A stretch of DNA of 64,000 nucleotides from Acanthochromis polyacanthus. Its lineage: Eukaryota; Chordata; Actinopteri; Pomacentridae. Made by a program: the position numbers and the translations under genes. Positions 49,901 to 62,639 of this stretch are shown here, one piece after another. Below the pieces are notes generated by a model. That model did no database searches and was not told the origin of the DNA. It saw nothing but the letters and a program-made list of their open reading frames with translations. Each line of letters begins with the position of its first letter. Positions within the stretch are counted from its first letter, which is position 1. Location: the NCBI RefSeq assembly GCF_021347895.1, contig NC_067134.1, positions 28,913,407 through 28,977,406 on the forward strand, written 5' to 3'.

Positions 49901-50565
49901 AGAAAACCACAAAAAAAGAATTTGATAATTATTAAATTCTGTCTCATTGGTATTTTCTTTTTTCCTGTCCCTTTTTTCTCAGTATGACCTTCTATTTTAT
50001 GACTCCCACAATAAAAGGTGTAAAAAGTACAGCTAGCATGTTTCTGACACTGTAAATCCTACGTTAGTATTGTACTAAAACCATTAAATTATTAGAGCTA
50101 GAACTGTACCAGTAGAAAAAAGACAGAATCTTTCTCTAGATTTCTGAGTTTCTGGTCCTGATATTAATCTGAACATTTCCTTCTGGCAGCTCTGACTCTG
50201 ACCTTGTTCCTCCATCTGACCTTCTTCCACATCATGTTTTTACATCATGTTAGCTGGCGTTTGTCCCAGAGGCTGCTTGGTGTCAGAATAAAAGACCTGT
50301 TTAATAAAGTCCTTGTTTGGACCCGCGGGGCCGTTTTCACCCGTCATTAATCTTCAGGTCGAAGCGTTCGATTTCTTCCAACATTTTTAGCAGCGAGCCT
50401 CTCGTTCCTCTGCAGAGTCAGATGGAGGTTTGTGAGTTTACTGGGATCAGAGCGTCTTAAAGGCCTCTAAAGGTGAAAGAGATGTAACGAGAACGTGTTT
50501 CTAAACAGTTTCTGACTCCGTCCACTCAGCTTTACTCTGAGATTCATGGCTTTGATTTCTTTGAT
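46905..50565. other. Intergenic, no gene seen
   Basis: Includes a 27-bp tandem pair at 49255-49330 ('aggaagtagaaaacaaagaa') and AT-rich dispersed repeats at 47.8-48.1 and 49.4-49.9 kb. Open frames are short and unremarkable. Confidence 0.45.
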
Positions 50566-50569
50566 TACT

Positions 50570-51204
50570 TCAGATGTTCACCGCTTATGAAAGATGTTCT
50601 TCAGACCATGTTTTTCTTTTTTCAGTGGCTTTTTGCTGGAGGGGTTGTGTTGCTTTGAAATGCCCCAAAGGCATTCTTGAGGTTTCCAGTCATGACAGGT
50701 ACTGGGTCAGGTCACTTTGCTCTTCTGTAGAAACTCTGGTTTGGATGGTTCTCATGTTGGAATATGTCGTCTCATCAGTCAGTATTCATCTATAAATATC
50801 ATCTCCTCAACACCTTTAACACTCATGCAGCCTCATATCATTTCTGCTACTTCTGTTCTCCTCCATCAGGACCATGGATCCACTGCAGTAGTTCTGGTCA
50901 GCTTCACCCCAAACATGATGGACTCCTTCAGAGTCTAACAGATTTATCTTCATCTGACCAAACAACATTCATCAGGTTTGTTTTCATGGATTTTAACAGA
51001 GTTTATGCTTTTATTTTTCTACTGAACAGAAATAAGGATGTAGTTCTAGTCCTTCATTCATAGAGGTTGATGTTCTGAAGTGTCCTGAGCTTGACAGAAA
51101 CTTTGGTTTCCTCTGAGAACATCTGAAGCAGCCGTAGTCTGTTTATTTACAGCTACATTATAAAAGTAGTTCACTGTCTGTGGAGTCATTGTAGGAGCTC
51201 TGTT
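50570..51204. mobile_element. Possible decayed DNA-transposon sequence
   Basis: Phrases such as 'cttcatctgaccaaacaaca' and 'catggatccactgcagtagt' resemble an antisense Tc1-like or other transposon copy familiar from fish genomes. Stops break every frame. The 34-bp satellite begins directly at its right side. Confidence 0.25.
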
Positions 51205-54200
51205 ACTATGACTCCTTCTAGACCTCCTGATTAGTGGAACTATGACTCCTTCTTGACCTCCTGATTAGTGGAACTATGACTCCTTCTAGACCTCCTGATT
51301 AGTGGTACTATGACTCCTTCTAGACCTCCTGATTAGTGGTACTATGACTCCTTCTAGACCTCCTGATTAGTGGTACTATGACTCCTTCTAGACCTCCTGA
51401 TTAGTGGAACTATGACTCCTTCTAGACCTCCTGATTAGTGGTACTTTGACTCCTTCTAGACCTCTTGATTAGTGGTACTTTGACTCCTTCTAGACCTTCT
51501 GATTAGTGGTACTATGACTCCTTCTAGACCTCCTGATTAGTGGAACTTTGACTCCTTCTAGACCTCCTGATTAGTGGAACTATGACTCCTTCTAGACCTC
51601 CTGATTAGTGGAACTTTGACTCCTTCTAGACCTCCTGATTAGTGGAACTATGACTCCTTCTAGACCTCCTGATTAGTGGTACTTTGACTCCTTCTAGACC
51701 TCCTGATTAGTGGAACTATGACTCCTTCTAGACCTCTTGATTAGTGGAACTATGACTCCTTCTAGACCTCTTGATTAGTGGAACTATGACTCCTTCTAGA
51801 CCTCCTGATTAGTGGTACTTTGACTCCTTCTAGACCTCCTGATTAGTGGAACTATGACTCCTTCTAGACCTCCTGATTAGTGGAACTATGACTCCTTCTA
51901 GACCTCTTGATTAGTGGAACTATGACTTCTTCTAGACCTCTTGATTAGTGGAACTATGACTCCTTCTAGACCTCCTGATTAGTGGAACTATGACTCCTTC
52001 TGGACCTCCTGATTAGTGGAACTATGACTCCTTCTAGACCTCCTGATTAGTGGAACTATGACTCCTTCTAGACCTCCTGATTAGTGGTACTATGACTCCT
52101 TCTAGACCTCTTGATTAGTGGAACTATGACTCCTTCTAGACCTCTTGATTAGTGGAACTATGACTCCTTCTAGACCTCTTGATTAGTGGAACTATGACTC
52201 CTTCTAGACCTCCTGATTAGTGGAACTATGACTCCTTCTGGACCTCCTGATTATTGGTACTATGACTCCTTCTAGACCTCCTGATTAGTGGAACTATGAC
52301 TCCTTCTAGACCTCCTGATTAGTGGTACTATGACTCCTTCTTGACCTCCTGATTAGTGGAACTATGACTCTTTCTAGACCTCCTGATTAGTGGAACTATG
52401 ACTCCTTCTAGACCTCCTGATTAGTGGTACTATGACTCTTTCTAGACCTCCTGATTAGTGGAACTATGACTCCTTCTAGACCTCCTGATTAGTGGTACTA
52501 TGACTCCTTCTTGACCTCCTGATTAGTGGAACTATGACTCCTTCTAGACCTCCTGATTAGTGGTACTATGACTCCTTCTTGACCTCCTGATTAGTGGAAC
52601 TATGACTCCTTCTAGACCTCCTGATTAGTGGAACTATGACTCCTTCTAGACCTCCTGATTAGTGGTACTATGACTCCTTCTAGACCTCCTGATTAGTGGA
52701 ACTATGACTCCTTCTAGACCTCCTGATTAGTGGTACTATGACTCCTTCTAGACCTTCTGATTAGTGGAACTATGACTCCTTCTAGACCTCCTGATTAGTG
52801 GTACTTTGACTCCTTCTAGACCTTCTGATTAGTGGTACTATGACTCCTTCTAGACCTCCTGATTAGTGGAACTATGACTCCTTCTAGACCTCCTGATTAG
52901 TGGAACTATGACTCCTTCTAGACCTCCTGATTAGTGGTACTTTGACTCCTTCTAGACCTCCTGATTAGTGGAACTATGACTCCTTCTAGACCTCCTGATT
53001 AGTGGAACTATGACTCCTTCTAGACCTCTTGATTAGTGGTACTATGACTCCTTCTAGACCTCTTGATTAGTGGAACTATGACTCCTTCTAGACCTCCTGA
53101 TTAGTGGAACTATGACTCCTTCTAGACCTCCTGATTAGTGGAACTATGACTCCTTCTAGACCTCCTGATTAGTGGAACTATGACTCCTTCTAGACCTCCT
53201 GATTAGTGGTACTATGACTCCTTCTAGACCTCCTGATTAGTGGTACTATGACTCCTTCTAGACCTCTTGATTAGTGGAACTATGACTCCTTCTCGACCTC
53301 TTGATTAGTGGAACTATGACTCCTTCTAGACCTCTTGATTAGTGGAACTATGACTCCTTCTAGACCTCCTGATTAGTGGAACTATGACTCCTTCTGTACC
53401 TCCTGATTAGTGGTACTATGACTCCTTCTAGACCTCCTGATTAGTGGAACTATGACTCCTTCTAGACCTCCTGATTAGTGGTACTATGACTCCTTCTAGA
53501 CCTCCTGATTAGTGGAACTATGACTCCTTCTAGACCTCCTGATTAGTGGTACTTTGACTCCTTCTAGACCTTCTGATTAGTGGTACTATGACTCCTTCTA
53601 GACCTCCTGATTAGTGGAACTATGACTCCTTCTAGACCTCCTAATTAGTGGAACTATGACTCCTTCTAGACCTCCTGATTAGTGGTACTTTGACTCCTTC
53701 TAGACCTCCTGATTAGTGGAACTATGACTCCTTCTAGACCTCCTGATTAGTGGAACTATGACTCCTTCTAGACCTCTTGATTAGTGGAACTATGACTCCT
53801 TCTAGACCTCCTGATTAGTGGAACTATGACTCCTTCTTGACCTCCTGATTAGTGGAACTATGACTCCTTCTGGACCTCCTGATTAGTGGAACTATGACTC
53901 CTTCTAGACCTCCTGATTAGTGGTACTATGACTCCTTCTAGACCTCTTGATTAGTGGAACTATGACTCCTTCTAGACCTCTTGATTAGTGGAACTATGAC
54001 TCCTTCTAGACCTCTTGATTAGTGGAACTATGACTCCTTCTAGACCTCCTGATTAGTGGAACTATGACTACTTCTGGACCTCCTGATTAGTGGTACTATG
54101 ACTCCTTCTAGACCTCCTGATTAGTGGAACTATGACTCCTTCTAGACTTCCTGATTAGTGGTACTATGACTCCTTCTTGACCTCCTGATTAGTGGAACTA

Positions 54201-56258
54201 TGACTCCTTCTAGACCTCCTGATTAGTGGAACTATGACTCCTTCTAGACCTCCTGATTAGTGGAACTATGACTCCTTCTAGACCTCCTGATTAGTGGAAC
54301 TATGACTCCTTCTAGACCTCCTGATTAGTGGTACTATGACTCCTTCTAGACCTCCTGATTAGTGGAACTATGACTCCTTCTAGACCTCCTGATTAGTGGT
54401 ACTATGACTCCTTCTAGACCTCCTGATTAGTGGAACTATGACTCCTTCTAGACCTCCTGATTAGTGGTACTATGACTCCTTCTAGACCTCCTGATTAGTG
54501 GAACTATGACTCCTTCTAGACCTCCTGATTAGTGGTACTATGACTCCTTCTTGACCTCCTGATTAGTGGAACTATGACTCCTTCTAGACCTCCTGATTAG
54601 TGGAACTATGACTCCTTCTAGACCTCCTGATTAGTGGTACTATGACTCCTTCTAGACCTCCTGATTAGTGGAACTATGACTCCTTCTAGACCTCCTGATT
54701 AGTGGAACTATGACTCCTTCTAGACCTCCTGATTAGTGGTACTTTGACTCCTTCTAGACCTCCTGATTAGTGGTACTATGACTCCTTCTAGACCTCCTGA
54801 TTAGTGGAACTATGACTCCTTCTAGACCTCCTGATTAGTGGAACTATGACTCCTTCTAGACCTCCTGATTAGTGGTACTAAGACTCCTTCTTGACCTCCT
54901 GATTAGTGGAACTATGACTCCTTCTAGACCTCCTGATTAGTGGAACTACGACTCCTTCTAGACCTCCTGATTAGTGGAACTATGACTCCTTCTAGACCTC
55001 CTGATTAGTGGTACTATGACTCCTTCTAGACCTCCTGATTAGTGGAACTACGACTCCTTCTAGACCTCCTGATTAGTGGTACTATGACTCCTTCTTGACC
55101 TCCTGATTAGTGGAACTATGACTCCTTCTAGACCTCCTGATTAGTGGAACTATGACTCCTTCTAGACCTCCTGATTAGTGGTACTATGACTCCTTCTAGA
55201 CCTCCTGATTAGTGGAACTATGACTCCTTCTAGACCTCCTGATTAGTGGTACTATGACTCCTTCTAGACCTCCTGATTAGTGGAACTATGACTCCTTCTA
55301 GACCTCCTGATTAGTGGTACTTTGACTCCTTCTAGACCTTCTGATTAGTGGTACTATGACTCCTTCTAGACCTCTTGATTAGTGGAACTATGACTCCTTC
55401 TAGACCTCCTAATTAGTGGAACTATGACTCCTTCTAGACCTCCTGATTAGTGGTACTTTGACTCCTTCTAGACCTCCTGATTAGTGGAACTATGACTCCT
55501 TCTAGACCTCCTGATTAGTGGAACTATGACTCCTTCTAGACCTCTTGATTAGTGGAACTATGACTCCTTCTAGACCTCTTGATTAGTGGAACTATGACTC
55601 CTTCTAGACCTCCTGATTAGTGGAACTATGACTCCTTCTGGACCTCCTGATTAGTGGAACTATGACTCCTTCTAGACCTCCTGATTAGTGGAACTATGAC
55701 TCCTTCTAGACCTCCTGATTAGTGGTACTATGACTCCTTCTAGACCTCTTGATTAGTGGAACTATGACTCCTTCTAGACCTCTTGATTAGTGGAACTATG
55801 ACTCCTTCTAGACCTCTTGATTAGTGGAACTATGACTCCTTCTAGACCTCCTGATTAGTGGAACTATGACTCCTTCTGGACCTCCTGATTAGTGGTACTA
55901 TGACTCCTTCTAGACCTCCTGATTAGTGGAACTATGACTCCTTCTAGACCTCCTGATTAGTGGTACTATGACTCCTTCTTGACCTCCTGATTAGTGGAAC
56001 TATGACTCTTTCTAGACCTCCTGATTAGTGGAACTATGACTCCTTCTAGACCTCCTGATTAGTGGAACTATGACTCCTTCTAGACCTCCTGATTAGTGGA
56101 ACTATGACTCCTTCTAGACCTCCTGATTAGTGGAACTATGACTCCTTCTAGACCTCCTGATTAGTGGTACTATGACTCCTTCTAGACCTCCTGATTAGTG
56201 GAACTATGACTCCTTCTAGACCTCCTGATTAGTGATACTATGACTCCTTCTAGACCTC
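51205..56258. repeat. 5.05 kb satellite of a 34-bp unit, about 148 copies
   Basis: The unit is 'actatgactccttctagacc' plus 'tcctgattagtgga'. Diagnostic 'ttctgg' variants at 52000, 52238, 53870, 54074, 55638 and 55876 are spaced by exact multiples of 34 (7, 48, 6, 46 and 7 units), so the phase holds across the array. The pair 52000/52238 repeats at 55638/55876, 107 units away, showing block duplication. Common variants are a/t in ggaac/ggtac, tatgac/tttgac and cctcct/cctctt. Confidence 0.97.
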
Positions 56259-56935
56259 CCACTGACTTTTATTGGACCTCTGATCTTTCTGGATCATTTT
56301 CCACCCTTGTAAGGTCTCACAGATGTTTCTCTTCTTCTGTTCCGTTCTTCTCCCTGTGGATCCATGATGTGTGGATCGATGCCGTCCATCGGTCCAGAAC
56401 TGAGATCGTTCTGATGTTAACGGTTCGTTATAGAACCATGTTCATCAGACTGATTGAAATTACAAACAGACTGTTTTTGTTTTTCTGTTTCTTATTAATT
56501 TTTTTGTACACTGAGGTCAAAAGCTAATCCTTCTGTCATCGGGGATTTTTACTGGATTTCAATCAGTAAAATATCATTATTTTAGATGTTTGCTGCTATT
56601 TCCCCAGTTTTTAAAAACAGTTTCTGAACATTTCACAGTTCCACTGTTTTAAACACGTTTTTCGTCATCCTCGTGACCATATTTACATGTTTTAGGGGTT
56701 TATTCATCCATAATAATATGCTGTTTTGCCACTCTTAGTTTTTGAAGTCTGCACAGTTGGACTTTTTAACAGTTTTTTAAAATATTTTTTTCGTGATTGT
56801 TGTTATTTTTTACAGTGAGGTCAGAGCTACTCCCCCTGTGATCAGGGCTATTTATTTAAAAGATATTAAATGTTTATAATGCTATTTATTGAATTTAATT
56901 TAAATCGGTAATGATGTTCTTTTCCAGGTCTCGGA
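56259..56935. other. Intergenic, no gene seen
   Basis: Unique-looking sequence beside the satellite (56.26-56.52 kb), then AT-rich DNA leading to the CpG-rich promoter region. Confidence 0.4.
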
Positions 56936-56939
56936 TGCA

Positions 56940-57444
56940 GCTTTAATCCGTCCACTGACGAACACATGAATCCTCCTCAGCTCATTATATAATCAACAGT
57001 TGCTCCCTCCCTCCTCTTCATCCTCCTCCTCTTCCTCGGTGACCGGAGGACTTCCACCGGAGCTCTCAGACATTTTCCTTCAGCTCCACCGGATTACCGG
57101 AGCGTCTCCTCCTGCCGTCCGTCCGTCTCCGTCCTCCTCCGGCCGCTTTGTGCCGGAAGGACCGAGCCCCTCGTCGGTCTCCGTTTGACGCAAAATAGAA
57201 GGAGGAGGTGCGGCAGAACTACCTGTTAGCGGAGATATGCGGCGCCGCTGCGCACCTGCTGACCCACTTTGTGCAAGTTGGGAGTAAAAGCGGCAGAAAT
57301 CGTGCGGATGAAGCGTGATGCGGACGCAGCGGTGACCCCGCGGGGAGAGCTCCAGTGAGACGCCGCGGAGAGCAGCGGAGAGGCGGCCGGGAGAGGAGCG
57401 GGAGGCGGGGAAGAACCGGAGGGGGAGCGGACACCGAGGAGGTG
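56940..57444 (+). promoter_or_regulatory. CpG-rich promoter and 5' UTR of the plus-strand signal-peptide gene
   Basis: CpG density rises sharply from about 57000, with CCTCCTCC-rich and GGCGGGG-type words. If transcription starts before 57236, the leader carries three upstream frames: 57237-57287 (16 codons), 57308-57358 (16 codons) and the overlapping 57318-57335 (5 codons). Confidence 0.55.
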
Positions 57445-57523
57445 ATGACCGCGTCTCCTCACCTGGAGCCCGGGCTGCTGCTGCTGCTGCTGGCCTGCTG
57501 CCTCTCACCGAGGACCGGAGCGA
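57445..57523 (+). CDS. First coding exon of an unidentified secreted or membrane protein (signal peptide), 5' part only
   Basis: ATG at 57445 opens MTASPHLEPGLLLLLLACCL then SPRTGA: a short polar start, a Leu-rich hydrophobic core and a small-residue cleavage region (around TGA), a classic secretory signal. The exon ends in phase 1 at GCGA|GTGAGT (57524), a strong donor; phase-1 junctions after signal peptides are typical of extracellular proteins. The frame stays open upstream but the nearest in-frame upstream start is only a GTG (57355), so this ATG is chosen. No later exon was found in the remaining 6.4 kb, so the first intron runs beyond the window. It is transcribed away from pcbp3; the identity cannot be told from the leader alone. 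Confidence 0.6.
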
Positions 57524-57589
57524 GTGAGTCACTGCTTTCTGTTCCTCACCGGAGAGTCTGAGAGTCAGGGTGGTGATGTGGCTTCAAAA

Positions 57590-58460
57590 ATGCACCAAAA
57601 GACAGGAGACAGATGCAAAATTACTATTTATAGGCATGAAATTAGACAAAAATGCACCAAAGACAGGAGACAGATGCAAAACTACTATTTAACGGAATGA
57701 AATGTCACACAAAGATGCAAAATATTTGAAAATAGCCACAAAATTACCACAGAATTGAAAAACAACTATTTGAAGGCATGAAATGACAACAAGGAGATGC
57801 AAAATGATGACTAAGAGATGCGAAATGGGCAAAAAGATTGCACAAAATGACCATAAAGAGATGCAAAATGACAAATCAAAAGTATGAAACGCCTTTTAAA
57901 ACGGGCAAAATGACCACAAAAAGTTACCAGAAACGGATGCAAAATAACAAAAAAGATGAAAATTGACTGTATTAAAGGCACAAAATGACAACAGAGATGC
58001 AAAATAAGAAAAAAAAATACACAAAATGGCCCCGAAGAGCTGCTAAATGATCAGAATCAGATGCAAAATTACCAAAATAGATGCAAAATTACCAAAAAAG
58101 ATAGAAATTGACTAACAATGCTTGAAATGATTGCAAACAGACTCAAAATATCGACAAAGATGCAAAACGACCACAACAAGACAATAAATGATCAGAAGCA
58201 GATAAGAAATTAGAATAATTTGAAAGCATCTACAAAATCACACAGAGATGCAAGATGGACATACAGACACAAAATGACCTAAAATTGATGCAGAATAACC
58301 GCACAACAACAAAATCACTGGAAACTGACAAAAACACACAATGACCAAAAAGAGTCACAAACTGACCACAATAAGTCACAAAAAGCTGCAAAATTGTGGT
58401 AAACGAAGACACAAAACGACCTCATAAAGATTTAAAATGAGCACAAAGAAACACGGAATG
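57590..58460. repeat. A-rich degenerate repeat with 'gatgcaaaatgaccacaaa' words
   Basis: Dozens of imperfect 'agatgcaaaatgac' and 'caaaatgaccacaaa' units without fixed period, in the first intron of the plus-strand gene. Confidence 0.8.
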
Positions 58461-58624
58461 AGTCAGAGAAGTGGGCTTTCATCCTGCAGTTTGGACAGAA
58501 GCTCTGATGTTTGATGATGTTTGGGTCGTATTCAGTGTTGTTCTAAAATGTTGGGTTGTGTGTCGGTGATTGCAGAGCGACTGTGGTGCAAACAGCTGAC
58601 ATCGTTTCATAACGAGGATGTTTC

Positions 58625-59482
58625 ATAGCTGGACGTGATCCAGATGTGTGAACATGATCCAGATGTGTGATCACGATCCAGATGTGTGATCACGATCCAG
58701 GTGTGTGAACACGATCCAGGTGTGTGATCACGATCCAGGTGTGTGAACACGATCCAGATGTGTGATCACGATCCAGATCCAGATGTGTGATCACGATCCA
58801 GGTGTGTGGACACGATCCAGGTGTGTGATCACGATCCAGATCCAGATGTGTGATCACGATCCAGGTGTGTGATCACGATCCAGGTGTGTGAACACGATCC
58901 AGATGTGTGATCACGATCCAGGTGTGTGAACACGATCCAGATGTGTGATCACGATCCAGATCCAGATGTGTGATCACGATCCAGGTGTGTGATCACGATC
59001 CAGGTGTGTGGACATGATCCAGATGTGTGATCACGATCCAGGTGTGTGGACACGATCCAGGTGTGTGAACACGATCCAGATGTGTGGACACGATCCAGGT
59101 GTGTGATCACGATCCAGGTGTGTGAACACGATCCAGATGTGTGATCACGATCCAGATCCAGATGTGTGATCACGATCCAGGTGTGTGATCACGATCCAGG
59201 TGTGTGAACACGATCCAGATGTGTGATCACGATCCAGGTGTGTGATCACGATCCAGGTGTGTGAACACGATCCAGATGTGTGATCACGATCCAGATCCAG
59301 ATGTGTGATCACGATCCAGGTGTGTGAACACGATCCAGGTGTGTGGACACGATCCAGATGTGTGAACACGATCCAGGTGTGTGAACACGATCCAGGTGTG
59401 TGAACACGATCCAGATGTGTGATCACGATCCAGGTGTGTGAACACGATCCAGGTGTGTGAACACGATCCAGGTGTGTGATCA
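58625..59482. repeat. 19-bp minisatellite, about 44 units
   Basis: The unit is 'gatccagatgtgtgatcac' with a/g, ga/gg and 'atcac/acac' variants. At least five units carry a 6-bp insertion ('gatccagatccag', near 58771, 58833, 58953, 59150 and 59288). Many units contain the palindrome GTGATCAC. Minus-strand HTSGSCSHTWIV-type frames are artefacts. Confidence 0.95.
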
Positions 59483-60860
59483 TATTTCTGGTTTGTTGTT
59501 TTGAGCTCAACACCAAACCGTGCGTTCAGAACTCCATCTTGTGTGTCACAGTCGACTGTTTCCACGGCGATGAGAATCTGACGATTATTGGACTTGAAGC
59601 TGTTTCTGCAGATGTGATGCACTTTTTCTCAGCGTTTCTTCTCCGTATAAAAGCACAGATGTGGAAAAACAACGCAGAATCTGGTATGAAAGTTGAGCTG
59701 TGAAGGTTAGAGCGACTGTTGGTGCAAACAGCTGTTATCGTCTCCATAGTGACTGGAACACAGCTGGATCCAGGTGTCTGAACGCTGGTCTGCTTCTGTC
59801 ATGGAATTGGAGAAAATTCAGTGTAAATAGTGTCTTATTTGTCGATAGGTAGATGTTTGTGTATGTAGTTAACGTATTGTGTCGTTTTGTCCAAAATGCA
59901 TAATTGAAACTGTCATTTTTTTTTACTGTGTTTTTCTAACATGGTCAGTAAATACACAAACTCCACATCTTTTTACAGCATTTCCGTCAATAGTATGAGA
60001 AATTATCTCTATTTTTAATGTTTTTCTCTTTCTTTTTAAGATTTTACAGAATTTGCCTCGACATAAGCATGAAACGTGACGTGTTCACGCTGCAGTTTAG
60101 ACAAAAAAAGGAAGATTTTAATAAATGTGCTGAATAGATATAAAAATGCAAATTTTATTACTATTTTTAAGTCGAAAAAGCTTTGATATTGTCTCCTTTC
60201 TAGTCTTTTCTGGCTGTTTTGATGATTTTATAGGATTTTCTGTCAATTTTAACCACAGACAGGAAAACAGAGCGCTGTTCTTTGGAACATAAAAGGACAA
60301 AAAGTATTTTCTGTCTCATTTTCTCTGCTGATACAGATCCGGTCAGACTCATGCTGTGCAGCCAAACACGGTTCAAACCCTCAGAGCTTCATCTGAGATT
60401 CTAGCAGAGATCTAAAGATTTACTGTGAGAACAGATATGTGAGGATGAATTTATGAAAAGCTCTGACCTTGACTTTGAATAATTCACTGTAATCATCATA
60501 ATGTTCAGTTCAGAGTTAGAATAAATGCAGACGCCTGACTGTGTCTGAAACAAACTGAACGTCTGAAGTAGAAAAGGGAGAAACGGTTAAACAAAATAAA
60601 TAAGGTAAATATTCAGACACAAATAAACTACAAGAAGAAAAACATTTCTCAATCTTTTCTCTTCATAGTTGATCTCTAAAAGACCAAATCTTTGCAAAGG
60701 GATAGAAAACGTCAAAAAGTCACACAAAATAACCAGAAAACGACAAAATAATGTTAAAGAGACGCCACATGTCTGTAAAACCATAAAACAGTACTTCCAA
60801 GAGACACAAAAACAGCAAAAAGAAAAACTAAATGTCCACAGATAGACACAGAACGGTTGT
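59483..60860. other. Intron sequence, no exon recognised
   Basis: 59.5-59.8 kb is moderately complex; the remainder is AT-rich. No frame with a domain or convincing splice pair. Confidence 0.4.
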
Positions 60861-61091
60861 GGGCGGCAGAGCGGGGGTACAGTGGCCGTCCTGTAACTGG
60901 AAGGTTGCCGGTTCGATCCTCGGCCCGTTGTGTTCATGTCGAGGTGTCCCTGAGTAAGACACCGAACCCCTAACTGCTCCTGATGGGTCGTGGTTAGCAC
61001 CTTGCATGGCAGCTTCCTCCATCAGTGTGTGAATGTGACGTATCATGTAAAGTGCTTTGGATAAAAGCTCTACATAAATACAACCATTTAC
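60861..61091 (+). mobile_element. tRNA-related SINE-like element
   Basis: It begins 'gggcggcagagcgggggtac', has a B-box-like GGTTCGATCC at 60910-60919, then 'ccctgagtaagacaccgaac' and a 3' end 'aaagtgctttggataaaagc ... ataaatacaaccattta'. This layout matches dispersed fish SINE-type repeats. It is inserted inside A-rich 'cacaaaatg' sequence. Not a functional tRNA gene: no cloverleaf is apparent. Confidence 0.65.
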
Positions 61092-61270
61092 AAATAGACA
61101 CAGAACGATTAGAAAGACTCACAAAACATCAGAAATACACACAAAATGTCCACTGAGAGTCACAAAACCACAAAAAGACACAACTACTGAAAAGAGACAA
61201 AAATGACGAATAGACGCAGTTAAAAATGACAGGAAATGGGACATAAAATGTCCACAAAAAGGATAAATGA
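61092..61270. repeat. A-rich 'gacacaaaatgtccac' repeat
   Basis: A short stretch of the same vocabulary as 57.6 and 61.8 kb, continuing from the left flank of the SINE-like insertion. Confidence 0.6.
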
Positions 61271-61789
61271 CTGAAGATACAGGAAATCTTCACACATTCA
61301 GTGTTTATGGAATAAGAAGCTGTTTGTGGAGCAGAAAGAGTTAGTCTGTGTGAGTCCAAGTGTGATGATGTGACCGTAAACCTGTCAGAGCTTTAATTCA
61401 AACTCTATCAGAGGATTAGAATTCCAATCTGAGCTCATAAATCTCTCACATGTTGCTTTCAGTGCTTCTCCTGCTGCTGCTTCAGCTTTTATTCACACAC
61501 CCTGAACCATTTATTTACTTAATCATTTATGAGTTTGGAAATTGATGTTTTAACAACAAGAACTCTGGGCTTTAGCAGCGTTCAACGTAAAACAGAATTT
61601 CTAAAATTCTTCATAATTCATCAGCTGCTGTCTGAGGACAAACTGCTTTTTTCTTAGTCTGAAATCTAAAGATGTTCCTCATATCGACACAGATGGAGTT
61701 TATTTCACAGCACATGCATGTAAATGTAGTCGATGTTTTACTAATTTATTTATGTTTTTACTCATTTTTCAATTCACACAAAGACTAAA
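61271..61789. other. Intron sequence, no exon recognised
   Basis: AT-rich, no notable frame or repeat. Confidence 0.4.
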
Positions 61790-62235
61790 CTCCCACAGAG
61801 ACTTCCAAACTGTCCTGAGAAAGATTCAAAGCAAGGAAGAGACACAAAATGTCCACAAAGAGACACAAAATGTCCACAAACGGACACTTTAAAAAACTAA
61901 AAAGACACACAGTGAGACAACGTGACGACAAAGGAACACAACTCACAAGACCCACAAAATGTCCTCAAATAATTAGAAAGCAACTCGAAAGAGAAATTGA
62001 TAACAAAGGAAATAAAACTGTCGCTAAAAGATGCAACATTTCTCCAGAGATAAAAAACAACAAAATGTACACAAAGAATCACGAAAGGTTAAAAGCGACT
62101 CACAAATACAGATGATTAAGAACCACTAAAATCAGTAAATGAACATAAGCAGTCACAAAATGACCACAAAGAGACACAAAATGACCACAAAGAGACACAA
62201 AATGGCAACAAAAAGTCCAGAAAGTTCCCTAAAAC
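61790..62235. repeat. A-rich repeat with 'agagacacaaaatgtccac' words
   Basis: Imperfect units of 'gacacaaaatg(t/a)ccacaaa', densest at 61840-61900 and 62150-62215. Confidence 0.75.
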
Positions 62236-62335
62236 AGCCACAAAGAGTCCTTTCTGTCGGTGTGTCTGGGGGCCACGTGTCTCCTAATGCGCACGTGATC
62301 ATCTGTATATTTAATTGACGTGCTGAGGTCAGTGG

Positions 62336-62370
62336 ACACACACACACACACACACACACAGACACACACA
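62336..62370. repeat. (CA)n microsatellite
   Basis: About 35 bp of CA dinucleotides with a single 'ga' interruption near 62361. Confidence 0.9.
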
Positions 62371-62639
62371 TCCATCCATCACAGAGCGGTGGATCCATTA
62401 TCCAGATGAGTGTGTCTGAGTGTATCAGTGTTACTGAGATTTACTGCAGCTGCAGAACGTCACCGTCTTCATCCAGAACCCGCTGGAAAGAGCACTGCAG
62501 AGAAACACAGAAACAGCTGAGAAAATCAGAACATCTACGTTTGGTGTCGTTCTTCTGAACTTCAGGGTCAGAAAGGTCAATCTGTGTTCATTTCAGATTT
62601 ACAGAAAACAATGAAAGAGACACGGAATGACCAGAGACA

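Noticed and set aside
51205..56258. CRISPR-like array
   Set aside because: Repeats are contiguous with no spacers and the context is a vertebrate genome with introns; it is a satellite.
57080..57532. 150-codon minus-strand frame in the CpG island
   Set aside because: Arg/Pro/Ser-rich composition is typical of random GC-rich frames; the plus strand has the signal peptide and strong donor.
58949..59622. HTSGSCSHTWIV-type minus-strand frames
   Set aside because: Shadow of the 19-bp repeat; several frames are open together.
60861..61091. tRNA gene
   Set aside because: A B-box-like sequence is present, but no cloverleaf or mature tRNA ends are seen and the 3' part matches a dispersed-repeat tail.
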